Shown piece after piece: positions 19,612-28,954 of a stretch of DNA of 64,000 bases. The first letter of the stretch is position 1. Each line of letters starts with the position of its first letter. This DNA is from Aquisalimonas sp. 2447 (GTDB lineage: Bacteria; Pseudomonadota; Gammaproteobacteria; Nitrococcales; Aquisalimonadaceae). Made by a program: the position numbers and the translations under genes. The notes under the pieces are model-generated. The model saw only the letters and a program-made list of their open reading frames with translations, had not been told where the DNA came from and made no database searches. The DNA lies in contig NZ_CP050695.1 of assembly GCF_012044895.1 (NCBI RefSeq), positions 2,696,501-2,760,500 of the forward strand. The letters run 5' to 3'.

Positions 19612-20996
19612 TGCCAGCCCCCACCGCCGTAGACGTCGTGGATATAGTTCTCGAACCGGGTGTACTGACCCAGGAATGTCAGCCTGCAGGTGCCGATGGG
19701 CCCGTTACGCTGCTTGCCGATAATGATCTCGGCGGTGCCCTTGTCGGGGCTGTCCTCGTTATAGACTTCATCACGGTAGATGAAGGTAATGACATCGGCG
19801 TCCTGCTCGATGGCACCGGATTCACGCAGATCCGACATCACCGGGCGCTTGTTCGGCCGCTGCTCGAGGCTGCGATTGAGCTGGGAAAGTGCCAGCACCG
19901 GCACTTCCAGTTCCTTCGCCATGGCCTTGAGACCGCGGGAGATCTGCGAAATCTCCGTGGTGCGGTTCTCGGAGAAGCCGGGCAGCTGCATCAGCTGCAG
20001 GTAGTCCACCACGATCATGGACAACCCCTGCTCACGCTTGAGTCGACGGGCCCGGGCGCGCATTTCCTGGGGTGAAAGCCCCGGGGAGTCGTCAATGAAC
20101 AGCTTGGCCTCGGAGAGCAGGCTCATGGTGGACATCAGCCGCGGCCAGTCGTCGTCGTCCAGATTCCCGGTGCGGATCTTCTGCAGTTCCACCCGGCCCA
20201 GGGACGAGAGCATACGCATGGCCAGCGCGTCGCCGGGCATCTCCATACTGAAAACCGCCACCGGCTCATCCCCCTTGAGGGCTGCCTGCTCGGCGATGTT
20301 CATGGCAAATGTCGTTTTGCCCATGGAGGGCCGGGCGGCAATGATCACCAGGTCACCGGCCTGCAGGCCGGATGTCATGTGATCGAAATCGGTAAAACCG
20401 GTGGCAAGGCCGGTGACGCTGCCGTCCTGGTGATAGAGGGTATCAATGCGCTCCACCACCGTGGGCAGAATATCCCGCACGCCGGTGAAGCCTTTCTGAA
20501 AGCGTCCGCTGGTTTCGGCAATCCGGAAGATCTGTTGTTCGGCCTCCTCCAGCAGATCCTTGCTGTCGCGCCCCTCCGGCTGGAACGCCGAACTCACCAC
20601 GTCCGTGCCCACGCGGATCATCTGCCGCAGGATGGAGCGCTCGCGGACGATGTCGGCATAAGCGGCGATGTTCGCCGCGCTCGGGGTCTCCGTGGCCAGG
20701 GTGCCCAGATACCCCATCCCCCCGGCGTCCTCCAGCTCGCCACTGTTGCGCAGCGCCTCGGCAAGGGTCACCACGTCCATGGGCTGCTGATGATTCGCCA
20801 GCTCGCCCAGAGCGCGGAAAATCAGGCGATGGTTGTGGCGATAGAAATCCTCTTCGCCGACGCGATCGGCCACCTGCTCCCAGGCGTCGTTATCCACCAT
20901 CAGCCCGCCCAGCACCGCCTGCTCCGCTTCAACGGAGTGCGGCGGCACCTTCAGGGCGCTGACATCGAGCTGCTCGGCCGGATTCGATTCTGCCAT
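19608..20996 (-). CDS. dnaB: Replicative DNA helicase DnaB
   Basis: The 462-residue hexameric helicase unwinds DNA at the replication fork. The N-terminal domain (about 20-120, PHSVEAEQAVLGG) and RecA-like C-terminal domain (about 190-460) are complete, with Walker A ARPSMGKT, Walker B VDYLQLM and the arginine-finger region KQRNGPIG. No intein is present. The ATG at 20996 gives the usual N terminus; an open extension upstream has no family similarity. It follows rplI after 151 bases, a gap containing only an 8-bp stem with a long loop (21102-21138). Confidence 0.98.
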   Translation of the reverse strand: MAESNPAEQLDVSALKVPPHSVEAEQAVLGGLMVDNDAWEQVADRVGEEDFYRHNHRLIFRALGELANHQQPMDVVTLAEALRNSGELEDAGGMGYLGTLATETPSAANIAAYADIVRERSILRQMIRVGTDVVSSAFQPEGRDSKDLLEEAEQQIFRIAETSGRFQKGFTGVRDILPTVVERIDTLYHQDGSVTGLATGFTDFDHMTSGLQAGDLVIIAARPSMGKTTFAMNIAEQAALKGDEPVAVFSMEMPGDALAMRMLSSLGRVELQKIRTGNLDDDDWPRLMSTMSLLSEAKLFIDDSPGLSPQEMRARARRLKREQGLSMIVVDYLQLMQLPGFSENRTTEISQISRGLKAMAKELEVPVLALSQLNRSLEQRPNKRPVMSDLRESGAIEQDADVITFIYRDEVYNEDSPDKGTAEIIIGKQRNGPIGTCRLTFLGQYTRFENYIHDVYGGGGWQ

Positions 20997-21147
20997 GGCT
21001 CCCCGCAACCAAGAGGCGGACCTGCGGCGCACCTGCCCGGCACGCCACCGTGGCCCCCGCGGCGGCATCGCTCCGACAGCGTAATGACGACGCGGCAGCC
21101 CGTGACGGCGACAGCCCGGGGCGAGCGGTTGCCGTCACCGCCGGGGG

Positions 21148-21594
21148 TCAGGTGCCTTCGACCACCACGCGGACGTGGGTGTGCACGTCAGTGTACAGAT
21201 GCACATGCACGTCGTACTCCCCGGTGACCCGGATGGGGCCTTCCGGCATCCGCACCTCGTGCTTGGCGACCTCGACACCCGCCTCGGTCGCGGCCTCGGC
21301 GATATCGCCCGGGCCCACGGAGCCGAACAGCTTGCCTTCGTCACCCGCCTTGGCGGCAATGGTGAGCGTGAGTTCGGCCACACGGTCGCGCCGGGCTTCG
21401 GCGGCGGCCTGCGCATCGGCAGCCGCCTTCTCCAGCTCGGCACGCCGCTCTTCGAAATACTTGATGTTCTCCGGCGTTGCCGGCTTGGCCTTGCCCTGGG
21501 GTACCAGGTAGTTGCGACCGTAGCCCGGCCGGACCCTGACCTGATCGCCCAGGCCACCCAGGTTATCCACTCGTTCCAGCAGAATGACTTCCAT
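21148..21594 (-). CDS. rplI: Large-subunit ribosomal protein bL9
   Basis: The 148-residue protein begins [13 protein letters not shown] and includes the diagnostic [13 protein letters not shown] motif at about 24-36, a long central helix and the C-terminal 23S-binding domain, where the family is matched over the whole length. It is the last ribosomal gene of the rpsF operon and the ATG at 21594 is the only sensible start. Confidence 0.98.
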   Translation of the reverse strand: MEVILLERVDNLGGLGDQVRVRPGYGRNYLVPQGKAKPATPENIKYFEERRAELEKAAADAQAAAEARRDRVAELTLTIAAKAGDEGKLFGSVGPGDIAEAATEAGVEVAKHEVRMPEGPIRVTGEYDVHVHLYTDVHTHVRVVVEGT

Positions 21595-21642
21595 CGTTCC
21601 AACCCCGATTATCTGCGAATACCGAATCGACGCAATGCCGAT

Positions 21643-22500
21643 TCACCCGCCGTTCCCGCGCCCCGCAGCAAGCCTGCCGCGCAGGTCGAACCAGGTATCA
21701 GCGATACCCAGCAAGGCATACAGTTTGACCAGGAACGGCAAAAAACCGTACACCGGCACCATCATCGCCCAGTGCCAGCCGTTGGCCAGCCGAAGGGCAT
21801 GGGCCACGGCCAGCGCCTGTAACGTAAACAACCCCGACACCAGCAGCGACAGGTCGTAAACCAAACCGGGCCCGGTGAAGGTGGCCGCCAGCATGACCAG
21901 CAGCGCCCCCATGGCCAGCCGCCAGTCCAGCCGCAAACCATGGAATTCCTGCTGGAATCCGCCCGGATTGTACAGCAACGCCTGCCACCACCGCCCCACC
22001 AGCAGGCTCAGCATGGCCAACGACCACAACCCGAGCAGCCAGAAACCGGACAGTACCGGCAGCACCGCTTCCATGAACTCGCCACCCTGGTCGCCTTGTA
22101 GCAGCCCTTCCAGCGACCCTTGCCAGAAGGCGACCGGATCGGCCACGGCCGCGTGCCACACCAGCAGGGCCACCGCCGCCATGCCGGCCCCCGCCATGAC
22201 GGTCAGCGGCAGGGAAACGGTTGCGCGCAGCACCAGGGCCAGCAGAAACACGGGCACCCAGTACTCCAGCAACCCGAGCACGGACACCAGGGGATTTGCC
22301 CCCATGGCGCCGAACAGCCCGCCCAGCGCGATGGCCGCTGCGCCCAGGGTCAAGGCCCCGTGCATCGGTCCGCGACGCAGCGTCACCAGCGCCAGAGCCG
22401 CACCACCCAACCATGCCAGCAGTGGCAGAAGCGTGGTGGCAACAATGAACAGCACCGGTTGCCACCGGCCCTGCATAATGAACGCCACGATCGGCTTCAC
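21643..22500 (-). CDS. DUF2232 / YybS-like integral membrane protein
   Basis: This 285-residue protein has eight or more hydrophobic helices and no catalytic motif that I recognise. Its position between rpsR and rplI is common in Chromatiales and Pseudomonas-type genomes, where the gene is annotated as a DUF2232 membrane protein of unknown role, sometimes likened to a transporter substrate-binding subunit. A GTG start at 22500 has GGAGG six bases upstream; the longer in-frame ORF to 22614 would overlap rpsR and is rejected. Confidence 0.8.
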   Translation of the reverse strand: MKPIVAFIMQGRWQPVLFIVATTLLPLLAWLGGAALALVTLRRGPMHGALTLGAAAIALGGLFGAMGANPLVSVLGLLEYWVPVFLLALVLRATVSLPLTVMAGAGMAAVALLVWHAAVADPVAFWQGSLEGLLQGDQGGEFMEAVLPVLSGFWLLGLWSLAMLSLLVGRWWQALLYNPGGFQQEFHGLRLDWRLAMGALLVMLAATFTGPGLVYDLSLLVSGLFTLQALAVAHALRLANGWHWAMMVPVYGFLPFLVKLYALLGIADTWFDLRGRLAAGRGNGG

Positions 22501-22531
22501 GTCCGGCCTCCGGTCCGGCCTGCGCGGTAGA

Positions 22532-22756
22532 TCAGTGCCGGTCCGTGTAGGGCAGCAGTGCCAGGTAGCGCGCGCGCTTGATGGCGCGGGCCAGCTGCCG
22601 CTGATACCGGGCATTGGTACCGGTGATACGGCTGGGCACGATCTTGCCTGTTTCAGTGACGTAGTTGCGGAGGGTGGCGAGATCCTTGTAATCGATCTCC
22701 TTCACGCCCTCGGCGGTAAAGCGGCAGTACTTACGGCGACGGAAAAAACGTGCCAT
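22532..22756 (-). CDS. rpsR: Small-subunit ribosomal protein bS18
   Basis: The 74-residue basic protein begins [14 protein letters not shown] and has the conserved [13 protein letters not shown] and [18 protein letters not shown] segments that bind 16S rRNA and bS6. Its ATG overlaps the priB stop by one base (TAATG). Confidence 0.98.
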   Translation of the reverse strand: MARFFRRRKYCRFTAEGVKEIDYKDLATLRNYVTETGKIVPSRITGTNARYQRQLARAIKRARYLALLPYTDRH

Positions 22757-23112
22757 TACTCAACTCCTTGCGTTTCCTGATGCGGTTCCGGCTGGATGCG
22801 TCTTGCGATGATCACCAGCCGCTGCTGTTCTGGACGATAGCCCGTGTGCCCGAGATGGCCGAACACGCGCACGGGATCTCCTGGCTGAAGCCCGACGGCG
22901 GAGGCCTGGAGGGCCTTGCCGCGGACATGAACGCGCACCCGGAAACGGGTCTTGCGCGTCGCCTCGCCGTCCGGCTGTTCCGAGCCGTGCTCTAGCGTGA
23001 ACTGGCTCACCGTCACGCCGCCGGGCGAGGTGCGGGTCTCCGGGGTGTCCACCACCACACCTGTAATCGCGAGCCGGTTGTCCGGCCAGGGTGCAGGGGC
23101 GTCCGCCGTCAT
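22756..23112 (-). CDS. priB: Primosomal replication protein N (PriB)
   Basis: This 118-residue single OB-fold protein binds single-stranded DNA and PriA during restart of stalled replication forks. The NRLAITGVV start, the central SQFTLEH strand and the C-terminal LVIIARRIQ strand match the family. It lies between rpsF and rpsR, the standard location, and is coupled to rpsR by a TAATG junction. Confidence 0.95.
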   Translation of the reverse strand: MTADAPAPWPDNRLAITGVVVDTPETRTSPGGVTVSQFTLEHGSEQPDGEATRKTRFRVRVHVRGKALQASAVGLQPGDPVRVFGHLGHTGYRPEQQRLVIIARRIQPEPHQETQGVE

Positions 23113-23138
23113 GTGCGTGTATCGACTCCCTCCGCTGC

Positions 23139-23600
23139 TCAGGCTTCGGCGTCGCTGTCCGCTTCTTGGGTGTCCTCGGCCTGTTCGGCGTCGTCACCAT
23201 CGGCGGATTCAGCGGCGTCGTCGGACCCGGCGCCTTCAGACCGCGGCCGATCTTCACGGCGGCCACGCTCCTTGTTCTCGTCCTTTTCCTTCATCATCGG
23301 CGTCGCCTCGGTGACCGCTTCCTCGCGGGCGAGTTCGAAGTGCCGGATGACCGCATCATTGAAACGGAAGGCGGACGTCAGTTCATCAAGGGCGTCCTTG
23401 GTGCACTCGATGTTCATGAGCACATAGTGGGCCTTGATGAGCTTGCGGATGGGATAGGCAAGCTGGCGGCGGCCCCAGTCTTCGAGGCGGTGCACCTTGC
23501 CGTTGCTGCCTTCGACGATGGCGCGATAGCGCTCCGTCATGGCGGGAACCTGGTCGCTCTGGTCCGGGTGGACCATGAAGACCACTTCGTAATGTCGCAT
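23139..23600 (-). CDS. rpsF: Small-subunit ribosomal protein bS6
   Basis: The 153-residue protein opens [15 protein letters not shown] and keeps the bS6 fold to about residue 105. The remaining 48 residues are a charged tail: first basic/mixed, then almost entirely Asp, Glu, Ser and Ala. E. coli bS6 also carries Glu residues added by RimK, but this encoded acidic tail is much longer. The ATG at 23600 has GGAG upstream; the open frame beyond it to 23735 overlaps the leader hairpins and is rejected. It is the first gene of the rpsF-priB-rpsR-DUF2232-rplI operon. Confidence 0.97.
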   Translation of the reverse strand: MRHYEVVFMVHPDQSDQVPAMTERYRAIVEGSNGKVHRLEDWGRRQLAYPIRKLIKAHYVLMNIECTKDALDELTSAFRFNDAVIRHFELAREEAVTEATPMMKEKDENKERGRREDRPRSEGAGSDDAAESADGDDAEQAEDTQEADSDAEA

Positions 23601-23615
23601 TTGTAACTCCCTATG

Positions 23616-23735
23616 GTTACTCGGGTAACAATCCCGGAGAAGCCTTACCCAGAGGGGAAAGGCAGGGATACCGGGCCTTGCTGGCCCTGTCTCATTCAGT
23701 GCCTTGTTTGCCCGACGGTTTCCGCCATCGGGCAA
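23616..23735 (-). promoter_or_regulatory. Structured 5' leader of the rpsF operon, possible bS6:bS18 autoregulation site
   Basis: On the minus strand the leader begins with a perfect 8-bp stem (23735-23728 with 23715-23708) holding an inner CGG-AAA-CCG hairpin and a TGG bulge. A GGGCC/GGCCC hairpin follows, and a GTTAC-CCGA-GTAAC hairpin (23629-23616) sits just before the ribosome binding site. rpsF operons in many bacteria are autoregulated by a bS6:bS18 complex binding a CCG-containing hairpin; either CCG hairpin could serve. This link is inference. Confidence 0.45.
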
Positions 23736-23742
23736 GCGCGGG

Positions 23743-23748
23743 AGTATA
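23743..23748 (-). promoter_or_regulatory. -10 box of the putative rpsF operon promoter
   Basis: TATACT on the minus strand lies immediately upstream of the first leader hairpin, about 145 bases before the rpsF ATG. A TTGAAG lies only 12 bases upstream, which is too close for a normal -35, so the -35 element is unclear. Confidence 0.4.
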
Positions 23749-23813
23749 GCGCGTCAGACACTTCAATGGAAACGCCATGAGCGTGCGGCGATCTCAGCGT
23801 GCTGTTGCTGGGC

Positions 23814-24047
23814 GTCCGGGGGCGAAGGGGGCGCGGGCGCATAACTCGGGCTCCGCAGCTCCGCCTAACTTTCCTTCTGGCGAAGGAAAGTTTCCGTCCC
23901 TCCGGCCTGGCCGGCTTACAGCGCATCCCTGCGCTGGGCGCCGGTGGCCGCATCCATGCGGCCACCCCTTCGGGGCCGGGCGGCCTGCGGGCCGGAGCTC
24001 CGCTAGTCGCCCGAGCTTATGCGCCCGCGCCCCCTTCGCCCCCGGAC
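23814..24047. repeat. Palindromic multi-hairpin element (inverted repeat with 38/39-bp arms)
   Basis: The left arm (23814-23851) and the right arm (24009-24047) are inverted copies that differ by one inserted base. The 157-base interior contains a run of perfect hairpins: 11-bp stem 23867-23892, CCGGCC/GGCCGG 23902-23914, 7-bp stem 23919-23936, 11-bp stem 23943-23966, CCCC-TTC-GGGG 23965-23975, CGGCC/GGCCG 23981-23994, and palindrome CGGAGCTCCG 23993-24002. No transposase and no obvious flanking target duplication is seen. It looks like a dispersed REP/MITE-type element. Read inward from either end, one frame encodes GGEGGAGA then TAA; the right arm provides the end of rlmB. Confidence 0.85.
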
Positions 24048-24808
24048 TCGAGGCCCGATGAAGCGTCGGACAAACGCTGACGCACCGCTTCGAACAGCAA
24101 CACCCCGGTGGCCACCGAAACGTTCAGGCTGGCAACCTGCCCCGCCATGGGGATGCGGGTCAGGAAATCGCAGGACTCTCGGGTCAGGCGTCGCAGGCCC
24201 GCGCCTTCGGCGCCCATGACCACCGCCAGCGGCCCGGCCAGATCCAGCTCCCAGGGCGCGGCCTCGGCCTGCTCAGCGGCACCCACCAGCCAGATGCCCT
24301 GCTGTTTCAGGGTCTCCAGACAGCGGGCGAGGTTGGTGACCTGGAAGAACGGCACACTGGCCGTGGCACCGGAGGCCACCTTGTGGACTGTTGCGGTGAG
24401 GCCCACGGCCTTGTCCCGCGGCGCCACCACGGCATCCACCCCGGCGGCGTCGGCGGTGCGCAGGCAGGCGCCCAGGTTGTGGGGGTCCTGAACCTGGTCC
24501 AGGATCAGCAGGAACGGAGCGTGATCAAGCCCGGCCAGGTGCGCTTCCAGCGCGTCCTGGCCGCGGGGTTCCGGACCGCGATAGCGAATGACCACGCCCT
24601 GGTGGGCGGCGCCGTCACTGAGGCGGTCCAGTTCCTTGCGCGGAACGTCCTGAATACGGGCACCAGAGCGCTCCAACTCCTCGCGCAACCGCGCCATCTT
24701 CTGGTCGCGGCGATTGCGCTCCATCCACACCTCCAGTACCCCCGAGGGCTCGTACCGCAACGCGGCACGGACGGCGTGGAGGCCGTGGATCAGTTCATCC
24801 TGCTTCAC
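24017..24808 (-). CDS. rlmB: 23S rRNA (guanosine-2'-O-)-methyltransferase RlmB
   Basis: This 263-residue SPOUT methyltransferase modifies G2251 in the peptidyl-transferase centre P-loop. The N-terminal substrate-binding domain (LIHGLHAVRAAL) and the knotted domain are present, with motifs LDQVQDPHNLGACLRTADAAG in part (DPHNLGACLRTA), VMGAEGAGLR and IPMAGQVASLNVSVA. The final dozen residues, with the GGEGGAGA tail and TAA stop, are encoded by the right arm of the palindromic element and have no family counterpart. The ATG overlaps the rnr stop (ATGA). Confidence 0.96.
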   Translation of the reverse strand: MKQDELIHGLHAVRAALRYEPSGVLEVWMERNRRDQKMARLREELERSGARIQDVPRKELDRLSDGAAHQGVVIRYRGPEPRGQDALEAHLAGLDHAPFLLILDQVQDPHNLGACLRTADAAGVDAVVAPRDKAVGLTATVHKVASGATASVPFFQVTNLARCLETLKQQGIWLVGAAEQAEAAPWELDLAGPLAVVMGAEGAGLRRLTRESCDFLTRIPMAGQVASLNVSVATGVLLFEAVRQRLSDASSGLESGGEGGAGA

Positions 24809-27177
24809 CGACGGCGGCTTCCCGAACGGCGGCGACGGCCCTTCTTCGCCGGCTCACCATCATCGGACTTCGCCGATTCAGCCTTGGGCTGCTTCTTGAC
24901 GCCCCCCTTGGGTCCCCGCTTGCGGCCGCCCCGCTTGGCCGCGGGCCGGTCCCCGCCCTCGGCGGCTTCCTCCAGCTCACCGTTGGGGTCCAGGGTGCCG
25001 AGCATGGCGAGGTCCACCTTGCGCTCGTCCGGGTCGACGCGGGCAATGCGCACGCGCACCCGGTCCGTCAGGCGGTAGACCTTGCCGGTGCGCTCGCCGG
25101 TGAGATGGTGACCGATGGGGTCGAAGCGGAAGAAGTCGTTCTCCAGCTGGGTAACGTGGACGAGACCGTCGACGTAGAGCTCATCGAGCTCCACGAACAG
25201 GCCGAAACCGGTGACCCCGGTCACCGTGCCGTTGAACTCCTCGCCCACCTTGTCGCGGATATACTGGCACTTGAGGATGGCTTCGGCGTCCCGCGTGGCC
25301 TCGTCGGCCCGTCGTTCGGTCATGGACAAGTGCTCGCCGAGGCTGAGCAGCTCATCCTTGCCTACGGGGAAGGTCGGCCCCTTGCCGCCATCCGCCACAT
25401 GGCCGATACCGCGGTGGACCAGCAGATCCGGATAACGGCGGATGGGCGACGTGAAGTGGGCATATTCATCCATGGCCAGGCCGAAGTGCCCGGTGTTCTC
25501 GGGGTGGTACACCGCCTGTTTCAGCGAGCGCAGCATCACGGTCTGGATCAGGTGCTTGTCCGGGCGGCTCTGCACACTGCGCAGCAGCTTGGCGAAGTCC
25601 GCCGGTTGCGGATCGTCACCGCCACCGAGCTTGAGACCGGTTTCCGCAAGGAAGCGGTTGAGGTTGTCCAGGCGATCCTCGTCCGGGCCCTCGTGGTTGC
25701 GGAACAGGCTTGGCAGTTTCTGCTTGTGCAGGTAGCGCGCCGTGGCCTGGTTGGCGGCGAGCATGCACTCTTCGATCAGCCGATGAGCGTCGTTGCGCTC
25801 CACGGGCTCGATGTTCTGGATAATGCCGTTGTCATCGAAGACGATCTGCGTCTCAGTGGTGTCGAAATCGATGGCACCACGCCGATTCCGTGCCTTGCGC
25901 AGGGACTGGTAGAGCCCGTGCAGGTTCTCCAGGTGCGGCACCAGCGTCTTGTGCTTGTCGCGCAGCTTCTGATCGCCATCCACCAGCATGGCGGCCACTT
26001 CGTCGTAAAGCAGGCGCGCGTGGGAGCGCATGACCCCTCGGTAAAAGCTGGAGCGCCGGATGGCTCCACCACTGCCAATGAGCATGTCACAGACCATGCA
26101 CAGGCGATCCACGTCCGGGTTCAGCGAACACAAACCGTTGGAGAGTTTCTCCGGCAGCATGGGCACCACGTTCCGGGGGAAGTACACGGAGTTGCCGCGG
26201 TTGCGCGCTTCGCGGTCCAGCGCCGAGCCGGGCCGGACGTAGTGGGAGACATCGGCAATGGCCACCACCAGCCGCCAGCCGGACGGTTTGGGCTCGGCGA
26301 AGACGGCGTCGTCAAAGTCCCGGGCATCGGCACCATCGATGGTCACCAGCGGCAGATCCCGCAGGTCCTTGCGGCCCTGCTTGTCGGCCTCGGTCACCTC
26401 GTCGGGGATACGCTGCAGTTCCTTCTGCACCGCCTCCGGCCACTCCATGGGAATGCCGTAGATGAGCTGGGCGGTCTCGATCTCGGTGCCCGGCTTGATG
26501 TGCTCGCCGAGAACCTGGATGACTTCGCCGATGGGCTGACGGCGCACGGTGGGCTGCTGACTGATCTGCACCACCACCAGCTCACCGTTGCCGGCGTTCT
26601 TGTGGGCGTCACCCGGGACGATCACGTCCTGATGCAGGCGCTTGTTGCTCGGCACCACAAAACCAACACCGCTCTCCTCGTGGAAACGGCCTACCAGGGT
26701 CTTGTTGGCGCGCTCCAGCACTTCCACCAGAATGCCGGCGGGCTGGCCTTCATGATTGGTGCCGGTCACGCGGACCACGGCACGATCACCGTGGAGGACC
26801 ATGCGCATATCCCGGGGGGAGATGTAGATCCGCTCGCCGCCGACATCCGGCGCGAACTGACCGTACCCGTCCTGGTGACCGATGATGCGACCGCGCAGGA
26901 GTTCCTCGTTGTCCACCGGCACATAGCCGCCACGGCGATTGCGGATCACCTGCCCGTCGCGCTCCATGGCGATGAGACGCCGTCGCAGCCCTTCCAGCGC
27001 GTCCGGGTCCTCAAGTTCCAGGGCGCGGCCAAGCTGGTCGCGCGTCTGGGGGCGGGCCTGGTCCGCGATGAAGTCCATGAGGAACTCACGGCTCGGGACC
27101 GGGTTGTCGTACTTCTGCTGCTCCCGCTCCCGGTATGGATCACTGGCGGGATTCGCGGGGGATTTCTTCTTTACCAT
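24805..27177 (-). CDS. rnr: Ribonuclease R, 3'-5' exoribonuclease
   Basis: The 790-residue enzyme degrades structured RNA and supports RNA quality control. It contains an N-terminal helix-turn-helix region, two cold-shock domains (about 75-230), the RNB catalytic domain with IDGADARDFDDAV near 285 and YAHFTSPIRRYPDLLVHR near 565, an S1 domain (about 650-735) and a Lys/Arg-rich tail. The ATG at 27177 was preferred to an upstream open extension because family similarity begins there and a promoter lies just upstream. It is coupled to rlmB by ATGA. Confidence 0.97.
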   Translation of the reverse strand: MVKKKSPANPASDPYREREQQKYDNPVPSREFLMDFIADQARPQTRDQLGRALELEDPDALEGLRRRLIAMERDGQVIRNRRGGYVPVDNEELLRGRIIGHQDGYGQFAPDVGGERIYISPRDMRMVLHGDRAVVRVTGTNHEGQPAGILVEVLERANKTLVGRFHEESGVGFVVPSNKRLHQDVIVPGDAHKNAGNGELVVVQISQQPTVRRQPIGEVIQVLGEHIKPGTEIETAQLIYGIPMEWPEAVQKELQRIPDEVTEADKQGRKDLRDLPLVTIDGADARDFDDAVFAEPKPSGWRLVVAIADVSHYVRPGSALDREARNRGNSVYFPRNVVPMLPEKLSNGLCSLNPDVDRLCMVCDMLIGSGGAIRRSSFYRGVMRSHARLLYDEVAAMLVDGDQKLRDKHKTLVPHLENLHGLYQSLRKARNRRGAIDFDTTETQIVFDDNGIIQNIEPVERNDAHRLIEECMLAANQATARYLHKQKLPSLFRNHEGPDEDRLDNLNRFLAETGLKLGGGDDPQPADFAKLLRSVQSRPDKHLIQTVMLRSLKQAVYHPENTGHFGLAMDEYAHFTSPIRRYPDLLVHRGIGHVADGGKGPTFPVGKDELLSLGEHLSMTERRADEATRDAEAILKCQYIRDKVGEEFNGTVTGVTGFGLFVELDELYVDGLVHVTQLENDFFRFDPIGHHLTGERTGKVYRLTDRVRVRIARVDPDERKVDLAMLGTLDPNGELEEAAEGGDRPAAKRGGRKRGPKGGVKKQPKAESAKSDDGEPAKKGRRRRSGSRRR

Positions 27178-27210
27178 AAATTCAATGCTGCTCCGGACAC
27201 GGTGCGGCCG

Positions 27211-27238
27211 AGGATACGCGAACACGGGATACATGCAA
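27211..27238 (-). promoter_or_regulatory. Putative promoter of rnr-rlmB
   Basis: Minus-strand TTGCAT (27238-27233) and TATCCT (27216-27211) are separated by 16 bases and lie about 35 bases before the rnr ATG. Confidence 0.5.
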
Positions 27239-27317
27239 TCACGGCGCTCGATGGCAACACACCACTGCCTGGCGTGCCGGGCACAGTCCGGCGGCCGCCA
27301 ACGGCGGCGGGAAGCCG

Positions 27318-27346
27318 TTGACAGCCCCCGGGGGCCTCGGTAAAGT
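27318..27346 (+). promoter_or_regulatory. Promoter of tRNA-Leu(CAG)
   Basis: A perfect TTGACA -35 (27318-27323), 17-base spacer and TAAAGT -10 (27341-27346) are followed by a GC-rich discriminator. The predicted start is about 30 bases before the tRNA. Confidence 0.8.
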
Positions 27347-27383
27347 ACGCGCCCTGACCCGGGGCACTGCCCCGACACGTCAG

Positions 27384-27470
27384 GCCCAGGTGGCGGAAAT
27401 GGTAGACGCGCTAGCTTCAGGTGCTAGTGGGGGAGACCCCGTGGAGGTTCAAGTCCTCTCCTGGGCACCA
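27384..27470 (+). tRNA. tRNA-Leu (anticodon CAG)
   Basis: This 87-base class II tRNA has acceptor stem GCCCAGG/CCTGGGC, anticodon loop CTTCAGG (CAG), a long variable arm, T-arm GGTTCAAGTCC and an encoded CCA. It decodes CUG, probably the dominant leucine codon here. It stands alone between rnr and purA, on the opposite strand. Confidence 0.97.
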
Positions 27471-27477
27471 GGCATTG

Positions 27478-27505
27478 AAAAAGGCGGCCACAAGGCCGCC
27501 TTTTT
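27478..27505. terminator. Bidirectional intrinsic terminator between tRNA-Leu(CAG) and purA
   Basis: A 7-bp GGCGGCC/GGCCGCC stem (27483-27489 with 27494-27500) with loop ACAA is flanked by AAAAA on the left and TTTTT on the right, so it works in both directions. It ends the tRNA transcript and the convergent purA transcript. 27507-27589 holds nothing else obvious. Confidence 0.92.
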
Positions 27506-27589
27506 CGTTTCCGCACCACTACCTGTGCGGCCGACCGGCACGCGACGCCACCGCGCCGCGCACCGGCGGTTCCCGGCGCACGCACCCGA

Positions 27590-28954
<1,365 letters not shown>

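Noticed and set aside
21102-21138. Stem between rplI and dnaB as a terminator
   Set aside because: The 8-bp stem encloses a long 21-base loop with no T run, so it is not convincing as a terminator.
23777-24080. Small plus-strand ORFs (93-94 codons) across the palindromic element
   Set aside because: They are open because of GC bias, use two frames of the same hairpin-rich sequence and lack a start region with a binding site or any family match.
25105-27321. 738-codon open frame on the plus strand opposite rnr
   Set aside because: It is an antisense shadow of the high-GC rnr gene; the encoded sequence has no recognisable domain, and rnr is complete with all RNase R motifs.
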